6,031 nt of DNA, taken from an uncultured Eubacteriales bacterium (GTDB lineage: Bacteria; Bacillota; Clostridia; UMGS1883; UMGS1540). The notes beneath the pieces were generated by a model. The model was not told where the DNA came from and searched no databases. It saw only the letters and a program-made list of their open reading frames with translations. The stretch covers positions 1-6,031 of the forward strand of contig USAP01000107.1 of assembly GCA_900552775.1 (NCBI GenBank), given 5' to 3'. Shown here piece after piece: positions 1 through 4,888 of this stretch (the first letter of the stretch is position 1; the number at the start of each line of letters is the position of its first letter). The position numbers and the translations under genes are program-made.

Positions 1-385
1 GCAGTTTATGCTTCCCGGCAGCGCGTGTATATATTACGGAGACGAAATAGGAATGCAGGGGTTTGAAGATCCTTTAAACCGCGGGTATTTCAAATGGAAC
101 GAAATAAACAAAACTCTTCATGATTTTTATGTAAAGCTTTGCAAAATAAAAGCGTCTCATGCCGCTTTGAAATACGGCAGTTTCGAAATTATTGAAAGCG
201 GCAATGCTCTTTTTGCAGCAAAAAGGGCATGTGAGAGTGACACAATAATTGTATACGCAAACGCTTCGGACGAAAACATAAAAATAAATATCGGCGAATC
301 CAAAATTCTTTTTGCCCAAAACGCCGATATTTTGGGTGATGAAGCAATAATTAAAAGTCGTGGTTTTATACTGCTGAGCACGTAA
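1..385 (+). CDS. GH13 alpha-amylase-family glycoside hydrolase, C-terminal part (5' end outside window)
   Basis: This is the last ~127 codons of a glycoside hydrolase family 13 enzyme. Such enzymes cleave alpha-glucosidic bonds in maltodextrins or related alpha-glucans. The frame is open from base 2, so the ATG at base 8 is an internal Met, not a start. The visible segment LPGSACIYYGDEIGM followed by a DPLNR and then a W is the conserved GH13 stretch after the last catalytic barrel strand, where 'PG-x-P-x-IYYGDE-x-GM-x-G-x-x-DP-x-NR' is typical. The ~90 residues after it fit the small beta-sandwich C-domain. The catalytic Asp/Glu/Asp residues lie upstream of the window. The DP-x-NR signature suggests the neopullulanase/cyclomaltodextrinase/alpha-glucosidase-like subgroups, but the exact substrate cannot be assigned, and no secretion signal can be judged. 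The gene ends in TAA and converges on the pyr operon. The family call is strong; the specificity is unknown. Confidence 0.88.
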   Translation, partial: QFMLPGSACIYYGDEIGMQGFEDPLNRGYFKWNEINKTLHDFYVKLCKIKASHAALKYGSFEIIESGNALFAAKRACESDTIIVYANASDENIKINIGESKILFAQNADILGDEAIIKSRGFILLST

Positions 386-390
386 AAATA

Positions 391-428
391 AGGCAAATAT
401 CCGCCCGCATAACGGGCAATATTTGCCT
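391..428 (-). terminator. GC-cored intrinsic terminator hairpin, minus-strand polarity
   Basis: A near-perfect inverted repeat pairs 391-400 with 419-428 (10 bp) and 403-407 with 413-417 (GCCCG/CGGGC, 5 bp). The arms are separated by a 2x1 internal bulge and capped by the loop CATAA. On the minus strand the hairpin is followed by TATTTTTA (390-383), a U-tract, so its polarity fits termination of the pyr operon. On the plus strand it is followed by CACTTCGTAT, which has no U-tract. It would therefore be a poor Rho-independent terminator for the GH13 gene, although the stem could still protect that mRNA's 3' end. Confidence 0.75.
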
Positions 429-458
429 CACTTCGTATCCGGGCACTGAGATGTAAAA

Positions 459-488
459 AAATTATCAAAACAGCGTCCGTGATAATTT
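459..488 (-). terminator. AT-rich stem-loop with T-run, probable first terminator of the pyr operon
   Basis: AAATTATCA (459-467) is the exact inverse complement of TGATAATTT (480-488), giving a 9-bp stem with a 12-nt loop. Reading the minus strand, the 3' arm runs into a block of seven T (461-455), so this resembles an intrinsic terminator reached before the stronger hairpin at 391-428. The stem has only two G-C pairs and a long loop, so it may be leaky alone. On the plus strand the stem is followed by the T-rich ATATTTAC, so it could also contribute to ending GH13 transcription. Confidence 0.5.
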
Positions 489-494
489 ATATTT

Positions 495-501
495 ACCTCC
501 T
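495..501 (-). promoter_or_regulatory. Perfect Shine-Dalgarno-like AGGAGGT with no conventional start codon
   Basis: The minus strand reads TAGGAGGTAAATATAAATTATC just after the pyrI stop. AGGAGG is as good as any ribosome binding site in this operon, yet no ATG, GTG or TTG lies within the next 5-12 nt. The only near-cognate codon at good spacing is ATT (486-484). The frame from it stays open into the antisense of the GH13 gene but encodes nothing recognisable. The site may be a relic of a lost downstream gene, chance, or a ribosome-loading site next to the terminator stem. Confidence 0.35.
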
Positions 502-513
502 AATGTACGCTAT

Positions 514-945
514 TCAGTCTTCTTCATGTTCTTTAGCGCGGCTTTCACAATAAATGCAGCGATAAATGCGATTTTCACGGTCGGCAAGTTTAAAAATCTG
601 ATCTATTTCCTGCTCGGTTGATGTAATACACCGCGGATTTCTGCATTTAATAACGTTTTTCACCGTTTCCGGAAGCTCAAGGTGCTTTTTTTCACTCCTC
701 TTGCCGTCTTTAATGATATTAATTGTAATATCCGCATCTATGTATCCGAGAACATCAAGATTTAAATCTATTTCTTCGTCAATTTTTATAATATCTTTCT
801 TGCCCATTTTTCTGCTGGGCGCATTTTTAATTATAGCAACCGAAGAATCAAGTTCTCCAAGATTTAAATATTCATATATTTCCATACTTTTGCCGGCTTT
901 GATATGATCCAGCACAATTCCGTTTTTTATAGAATCTATATTCAT
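514..945 (-). CDS. pyrI: Aspartate carbamoyltransferase regulatory chain PyrI
   Basis: PyrI has no catalytic activity. It binds ATP or CTP/UTP and transmits allosteric control to the PyrB trimers of the ATCase holoenzyme (six PyrB and six PyrI in E. coli) in the cytoplasm. The protein has 143 residues against 153 in E. coli, being shorter at the N-terminus. The nucleotide-binding domain shows an I-K-x-G-x-V-x-D-H-I stretch (D13, H14) and GKKDIIKI (48-55). By eye K50, K54, N76 and K86 align with E. coli K56, K60, N84 and K94. The C-terminal zinc domain has C-x4-C (C101, C106) and C-x2-C (C130, C133), the four Zn ligands that dock on PyrB. I chose ATG at 945 because GGAGG (957-953) sits 7 nt upstream. 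The in-frame GTG at 951 is only 1 nt from that site. It follows pyrB with a 2-nt gap, is last in the operon and ends in TGA. Confidence 0.95.
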   Translation of the reverse strand: MNIDSIKNGIVLDHIKAGKSMEIYEYLNLGELDSSVAIIKNAPSRKMGKKDIIKIDEEIDLNLDVLGYIDADITINIIKDGKRSEKKHLELPETVKNVIKCRNPRCITSTEQEIDQIFKLADRENRIYRCIYCESRAKEHEED

Positions 946-947
946 TT

Positions 948-1859
948 TCACACCTCCGAAAGAAGTTTTAAAATAAGCGCCATTCTTGCAAATTTGCCGT
1001 TTTTGACCTGTTCAAAATAGCATGCGCGCTTGTCATCGTCTACAGCCACCGATATTTCATTGACTCTCGGCAGAGGATGCATAATGCAGAGAGAATCTTT
1101 TGCTTTTTCGAGTTTTTGCGGAGTCAAAATATATGTATCGCGAAGTCTTATATAATCTGCTTCATTAAAAAATCTTTCTCTCTGAACTCTTGTCATATAA
1201 AGAATGTCAAGTTCTGATATTGATCCGTCAAGCTCACGCGCTTCGGTATATTTTGCTCCGTTTTTATCCATTATATCTTTAAGATACTGCGGAATACAAA
1301 GTTCCTGAGGCGAGATAAGCACAAACTCAACATTTTCATACCTCATCATAGCTCTTATAAGAGAATGAACTGTGCGTCCGAATTTTAAATCACCGCAAAA
1401 ACCTATTTTTAAATTATTAAGCCTTCCGAATTTTCTTTTGATCGTCAAAAGATCGGTAAGCGTTTGCGTCGGATGGTTATGTCCGCCGTCGCCTGCATTT
1501 ATCACGGGCACTTCGCTTCTTCTCGATGCGGCAAGAGGTGCGCCTTCCTTCGGATGTCTCATGGCAATGATATCGGCATATAAACTTACCGTGCGCACCG
1601 TATCCGCCACACTTTCGCCTTTTGATGCCGATGAGCTCTGTGCCTCCGAAAAGCCGAGAACATTTCCGCCCAAATCAAGCATTGCCGCTTCAAAAGACAA
1701 TCGTGTTCTTGTTGACGGCTCAAAAAAGAGTGTTGCAAGCTTTTTGCCGTGACACTTTTCGCTGTATTCAGCCGGATTTTCGATAATCTTCTCAGCCGTT
1801 TCAATAAGGCTGTCTATTTCCGAAACACTTAAATCCAAAATATCTATAATATGTCTCAT
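948..1859 (-). CDS. pyrB: Aspartate carbamoyltransferase catalytic chain PyrB
   Basis: This enzyme condenses carbamoyl phosphate with L-aspartate to give N-carbamoyl-L-aspartate, the committed step of pyrimidine synthesis, as a cytoplasmic trimer. The 303-residue length matches the family (~305-310). Active-site motifs are intact and in order: the carbamoyl-phosphate loop FFEPSTRTR (45-53; S49-T50-R51-T52), K80 in SASKGES, R101 in MRHP, H129 and Q132 in HPTQ, R162 in [12 protein letters not shown]224 and Q226 in TRVQRER (aspartate binding), and HPLPR (261-265). The [12 protein letters not shown] segment and the adjacent pyrI mark it as the PyrI-associated class rather than the Bacillus-type PyrB-only enzyme. 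The start is ATG 1859, with AAGGGAG (1872-1866) 6 nt upstream. The 46-nt gap after pyrE is the largest in the operon, but I see no convincing promoter in it. Confidence 0.98.
   Translation of the reverse strand: MRHIIDILDLSVSEIDSLIETAEKIIENPAEYSEKCHGKKLATLFFEPSTRTRLSFEAAMLDLGGNVLGFSEAQSSSASKGESVADTVRTVSLYADIIAMRHPKEGAPLAASRRSEVPVINAGDGGHNHPTQTLTDLLTIKRKFGRLNNLKIGFCGDLKFGRTVHSLIRAMMRYENVEFVLISPQELCIPQYLKDIMDKNGAKYTEARELDGSISELDILYMTRVQRERFFNEADYIRLRDTYILTPQKLEKAKDSLCIMHPLPRVNEISVAVDDDKRACYFEQVKNGKFARMALILKLLSEV
953..957 (-). promoter_or_regulatory. Ribosome binding site deciding the pyrI start
   Basis: GGAGG on the minus strand lies inside the last codons of pyrB (Ser-Glu-Val-stop). It is 7 nt before ATG 945 and only 1 nt before the alternative GTG at 951. 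The spacing supports ATG 945. Because the site is within pyrB coding sequence, pyrI translation is probably coupled to pyrB, which would help keep the two subunits in equal amounts. Confidence 0.8.
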
Positions 1860-1905
1860 TAAATACTCCCTTCTTCTGCAGTAAAAAGCAGATCTTACGT
1901 ATGTG

Positions 1906-2547
1906 CTATTTTATGTTTTTAATCCAGCTTTCATCTGATGGATTATCTCTGAAAGCCTTAAGAGCCGAAATATTTTCTTTTTTAATATAACCTGTCTCGG
2001 CAGCAATCTCTAAAATCGAGTCAAAATCCGTAAGGCTTGTATTTTGAATTTCGGCTTCGGACAGTCTTTTCAAACCTTTTTTCATGCCGTAAGTAAATAT
2101 GCTGACAATTCCCAAAACCTCGGCTCCCGCTTCTCTTAATGCCTCAACCACTTCCACAGCGCTGCCGCCGGTTGAGATAAGGTCTTCAATAACAACAACC
2201 TTTTCGCCTTTACTGAGTTTGCCTTCTATTCTGTTTCCTCTGCCGTGATCTTTTGCGCCGCCTCGCACATATCCCATCGGCATGCCGAGAATATGTGCCG
2301 CAATTGCCGCATGAGCAATACCGGCCGTGCTTGTTCCCATAAGCACTTCGCATTCGGGATATTTTTCTTTAACGGTTTGTGCAATAGCATTTTCAACCAC
2401 AGTACGGCTTTCGGGCGATGTTAAAATAAGTCTGTTATCGCAATACACAGGACTTTTGATTCCGCTTGCCCATGTAAAAGGCTCATCGGGTCTCAAAAAA
2501 ACCGCTCCAATTTTGAGCAATATCTCCGCAACTTCTTTTTTAAACAT
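1906..2547 (-). CDS. pyrE: Orotate phosphoribosyltransferase PyrE
   Basis: PyrE transfers the ribose 5-phosphate of PRPP to orotate, giving orotidine 5'-monophosphate and pyrophosphate. It acts as a cytoplasmic dimer in which each active site borrows a loop from the partner. The 213-residue length is normal for bacteria. The PRPP-binding motif [13 protein letters not shown] spans 117-129 with the paired acids E121-D122. The mobile catalytic loop is [13 protein letters not shown] (93-105), holding R95, K99 and H101, which match Salmonella R99, K103 and H105. Position 96, a Lys in enterobacteria and often Ser in Gram-positives, is Gly here. Start ATG 2547 has GGAGG (2560-2556) 8 nt upstream. 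It lies 21 nt after pyrF, which catalyses the next step. It ends in TAG. Confidence 0.97.
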   Translation of the reverse strand: MFKKEVAEILLKIGAVFLRPDEPFTWASGIKSPVYCDNRLILTSPESRTVVENAIAQTVKEKYPECEVLMGTSTAGIAHAAIAAHILGMPMGYVRGGAKDHGRGNRIEGKLSKGEKVVVIEDLISTGGSAVEVVEALREAGAEVLGIVSIFTYGMKKGLKRLSEAEIQNTSLTDFDSILEIAAETGYIKKENISALKAFRDNPSDESWIKNIK

Positions 2548-2568
2548 ATGTAAATCCTCCTTTTGTTT

Positions 2569-3267
2569 TTATACTCCGAATTCCCTGCAGCATCTCTCAT
2601 ATGCCTTTACGGGATTATCCGCTGCCGTTATAGGTCTTCCTACAACTATATAGTCTGAGCCGAGTTCACGCGCTTTGGCAGGCGTTGTAATTCTGACCTG
2701 GTCGCCGGCGTCACCGTCCGCAAAACGTACACCCGGTGTTACGGTAAGAAAACCGTCTCCGCAGACAGCGTGCACCTTGCCTGCCTCGAGCGGCGAGCAA
2801 ACAACTCCGTCAAGGCCTGAATCTGCGGCATTTTTAGCATAGTGCATTACAACTTTATCCATCGGTTTGTCAACAAGCAAATCATTTTTTAAGCTTTCCG
2901 GGCTTGTTGATGTCAGCTGTGTTACGGCAAGGAGCAGCGGTCTTGATCCGTCTGCTCTTGTAAGTCCGCGAAGAGCCGCCTCCATCATCGTCTTGGTCCC
3001 TGCAGCATGAAGATTGCACATATTTACATCAAGTGACGACAAAACACGCATTGCTTTTTCCACGGTGTTCGGAATATCATGAAGTTTTAAATCAAGGAAA
3101 ATGCTGTGCCCCATTTTCCTGATTTCCGAGACCACCTGAGGTCCTTCGGCATAGAAAAGTTCCATGCCGATTTTAACGTACGGTTTTCTCCCTTCAAACT
3201 CTCTCAAAAAGTCAAGCGTCTCTGTTTTTTTTGCAAAATCCAGAGCAATAATTACATCTTTAGCCAC
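2569..3267 (-). CDS. pyrF: Orotidine 5'-phosphate decarboxylase PyrF
   Basis: PyrF decarboxylates OMP to UMP, the last step of de novo pyrimidine synthesis, without a cofactor, as a cytoplasmic TIM-barrel dimer. Counting from GTG 3267 the protein has 232 residues, close to the short bacterial type (~230-245). Diagnostic segments are IIALDF (6-11, D10), VKIGMELFY (31-39, K32), the catalytic FLDLKLHDIPNT (57-68) with the charged network D59-K61-D64, QLTSTS (117-122), SGLDGVVCS (150-158), VTPGVR (176-181) and the phosphate-binding VVGRPIT (208-214). It resembles Bacillus subtilis PyrF throughout. The start is GTG 3267 because GGAGG (3280-3276) lies 8 nt upstream. The in-frame TTG at 3282 overlaps that site and would add five residues. 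It overlaps the end of pyrD by 8 nt and ends in TAA. Confidence 0.95.
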   Translation of the reverse strand: MAKDVIIALDFAKKTETLDFLREFEGRKPYVKIGMELFYAEGPQVVSEIRKMGHSIFLDLKLHDIPNTVEKAMRVLSSLDVNMCNLHAAGTKTMMEAALRGLTRADGSRPLLLAVTQLTSTSPESLKNDLLVDKPMDKVVMHYAKNAADSGLDGVVCSPLEAGKVHAVCGDGFLTVTPGVRFADGDAGDQVRITTPAKARELGSDYIVVGRPITAADNPVKAYERCCREFGV

Positions 3268-4177
3268 GATGAGCACCTCCAATTATTTCTCTTAAGTTAT
3301 TTATATTGTATTTTTCCATTACACGCGGAAGATCTTCTATAACCTCTTTGCACACATAGGGATTTATCAGATTTTCCGCACCGATTTCAATTGCGGATGC
3401 ACCGCACAGCATCATTTCTATCACATCTTCCGCACAGGAAATGCCTCCTATTCCAATAATCGGAATAGAAACTTTTTCATAAACTTCATACACAAATCTC
3501 AGTGCCGAAGGAAAAATGGCTCTTCCCGAATAGCCTCCCTTAATATTTCCCAAAATAGGCTTTCTTGTTTTAAGGTCAACGCGCATTCCGAGCATTGTAT
3601 TTATAAGGCTTAAACCGTCAGCCCCTGCTTTTTCGCACGCTACGGCTATCTCGGTTATATCCGTTACATTCGGCGTCAGCTTTACATATACAGGTTTATC
3701 CGTAACTTTTTTAACAGCCGCCGTTGCCTCTGCCGCCGATGCCGGACACACGCCGAGACTCATACCGCCGCCGTGAACATTAGGGCAGCTTATGTTAAGC
3801 TCTATAATTCCTACATTTTCCGATTTGTTAACCTTCTCACAGCAATAAACAAGCTCGTCTACCGAAAAACCGCTGATATTAGCTATTACGGGTTTACCGT
3901 AAATTTCACGCAAACGGGGAAGCTTTTCGCGCACCACAACGTCAATACCGGGATTCTGCAATCCGATTGAATTTACAACACCGTTTTCGCATTCCGCAAT
4001 ACGCGGTGTGGGATTTCCGAAACGTTCTTCCTTCGTTGTTCCCTTACATGCTATTGAGCCTAAAATTCTGATATCGTAAAACTGCAAATATTCTTCCCCG
4101 TAACCAAATGTTCCGCTTGCAGGTATAACGGGGTTTTCAAGTTTGAGTTCTCCGAGATTTACGCTTAAATCTACCAT
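3260..4177 (-). CDS. pyrD: Dihydroorotate dehydrogenase 1B, catalytic subunit (PyrD, NAD-dependent type)
   Basis: This FMN subunit oxidises dihydroorotate to orotate and passes electrons to PyrK, which reduces NAD+. The complex is a soluble cytoplasmic (PyrD)2(PyrK)2 heterotetramer. The 305 residues form the class 1 TIM barrel. Visible sites are NPVIPASGTFGYG (15-27), ACKGTT (43-48, FMN Lys 45), NSIGLQNPG (69-77), NISCPN (128-133) with C131 as the class 1 catalytic base, YVKLTPN (164-170, K166), LINT (191-194), GGYSG (214-218) and GIGGI (242-246). Cys as the base, rather than Ser, separates it from membrane-bound quinone-linked class 2 enzymes. The adjacent pyrK makes it type 1B rather than the fumarate-linked 1A. 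Start ATG 4177 has GGAGG (4189-4185) 7 nt upstream and overlaps the end of pyrK by 7 nt. It ends in TAA, overlapping pyrF by 8 nt. Confidence 0.97.
   Translation of the reverse strand: MVDLSVNLGELKLENPVIPASGTFGYGEEYLQFYDIRILGSIACKGTTKEERFGNPTPRIAECENGVVNSIGLQNPGIDVVVREKLPRLREIYGKPVIANISGFSVDELVYCCEKVNKSENVGIIELNISCPNVHGGGMSLGVCPASAAEATAAVKKVTDKPVYVKLTPNVTDITEIAVACEKAGADGLSLINTMLGMRVDLKTRKPILGNIKGGYSGRAIFPSALRFVYEVYEKVSIPIIGIGGISCAEDVIEMMLCGASAIEIGAENLINPYVCKEVIEDLPRVMEKYNINNLREIIGGAHRG
3276..3280 (-). promoter_or_regulatory. Ribosome binding site deciding the pyrF start
   Basis: GGAGG on the minus strand lies inside the last codons of pyrD, 8 nt before GTG 3267. The longer open frame begins with TTG at 3282-3280, which overlaps this Shine-Dalgarno and cannot use it. 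The GTG start also gives the expected N-terminus, MAKDVIIALDF, similar in extent to B. subtilis PyrF. Confidence 0.8.
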
Positions 4178-4887
4178 ATGATTTCCTCCTTTAAAAGCAC
4201 AGGGCCTTCCTTACAGATTCTTTTAAAGCCGTATTTCGTTTTGCACGAGCAACCCATGCATGCTCCGAAACCGCATCCCATTCGTTCCTCAAACGAAAGC
4301 TGACCGGATGTACATGTCTTGTCATACACGGCTTTGAGCATCGGCTCCGGACCGCAGGCATAGAAATATGAGTATTCCTGAGGCATTATATCCGTGACAA
4401 ATCCTTTCGATCCGTAGCTTCCGTCTGCCGTGGCAACAAAAACATCGGATCCCGCATCACGCAATTCATTCTCGAGAAAAACTTCATTTTTGGAATTAAA
4501 ACCTATTGCCGCCGTAACTTTTTTGCCTTCCGACACCAGTTTTTTTGCAAGCCACAGCAGCGGAGGGACACCAACACCGCCGCCGAGCAAAAGCGGAGCA
4601 TTTCCGCTTTCCTGTACGGAATATCCGTTTCCGAGCCCTGTGAGCACATCAAGTTTTTTTCCTTTTCCCATACGGCTCATTTCTTCGGTTCCATTGCCCA
4701 CAACTTTATAAATTATTGTGAGAAAATCTCCCTCTTTATCGCAAACCGAAATCGGTCTGCGCAAATAAAGTCCGTCTATCTTTATATTTACAAACTGCCC
4801 CGGCTTTGTAACATTGCTTAAATCGCCGCACAAAACCATCTTGTATACATTTTCGGCAACAAGATCATTTGACATTATTTCAAGCAT
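4171..4887 (-). CDS. pyrK: Dihydroorotate dehydrogenase electron transfer subunit PyrK (FAD/2Fe-2S)
   Basis: PyrK carries electrons from the FMN of PyrD through a [2Fe-2S] cluster and FAD to NAD+. Counting from ATG 4887 it has 238 residues, slightly shorter than B. subtilis and Lactococcus PyrK (~256-262). In order: an FAD-binding barrel with LRRPISV (42-48), the nucleotide-binding fold with LLGGGVGVPPL (100-110), FYACGPEPML (175-184), and the C-terminal cluster loop ERMGCGFGACMGC (201-213). C205, C210, C213 and C225 form the expected C-x4-C-x2-C-xn-C ligand set, and C215 is an extra Cys. ATG 4887 has AAAGGAAG (4902-4895) upstream and starts 1 nt after the pyrC stop. ATG 4905, with AAGGTG nine nt upstream, is a possible alternative giving six more residues and overlapping pyrC. 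It overlaps pyrD by 7 nt. Confidence 0.94.
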   Translation of the reverse strand: MLEIMSNDLVAENVYKMVLCGDLSNVTKPGQFVNIKIDGLYLRRPISVCDKEGDFLTIIYKVVGNGTEEMSRMGKGKKLDVLTGLGNGYSVQESGNAPLLLGGGVGVPPLLWLAKKLVSEGKKVTAAIGFNSKNEVFLENELRDAGSDVFVATADGSYGSKGFVTDIMPQEYSYFYACGPEPMLKAVYDKTCTSGQLSFEERMGCGFGACMGCSCKTKYGFKRICKEGPVLLKEEIIW

Positions 4888-4888
4888 T

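Noticed and set aside
8..10. ATG at base 8 as a gene start
   Set aside because: It falls in the middle of a conserved GH13 segment and the frame is open to the window edge, so it is an internal Met.
157..468. Minus-strand open frame of about 103 codons downstream of pyrI (extendable to ATT 486)
   Set aside because: It runs through both terminator stems and then antisense to the well-supported GH13 coding sequence. It has only a TTG or ATT start and resembles no family I recognise.
701..907. Plus-strand open frame with a hydrophobic translation resembling a small membrane protein
   Set aside because: It is antisense to pyrI; the hydrophobicity arises from reading the complement of Lys/Asp/Glu-rich codons.
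1372..1752. Plus-strand open frame of 126 codons
   Set aside because: It lies wholly antisense to pyrB, whose motifs are intact, and has no recognisable product.
1875..1892. Small inverted repeat TCTGC/GCAGA in the pyrE-pyrB gap, as a terminator or attenuator
   Set aside because: The stem is only 5 bp with an 8-nt loop and no T-run after it on the minus strand; chance is likely.
1860..1905. Internal promoter for pyrB-pyrI in the 46-nt gap
   Set aside because: TAAAAT-like sequences occur near the pyrE end, but no matching -35 box at 16-18 nt was convincing.
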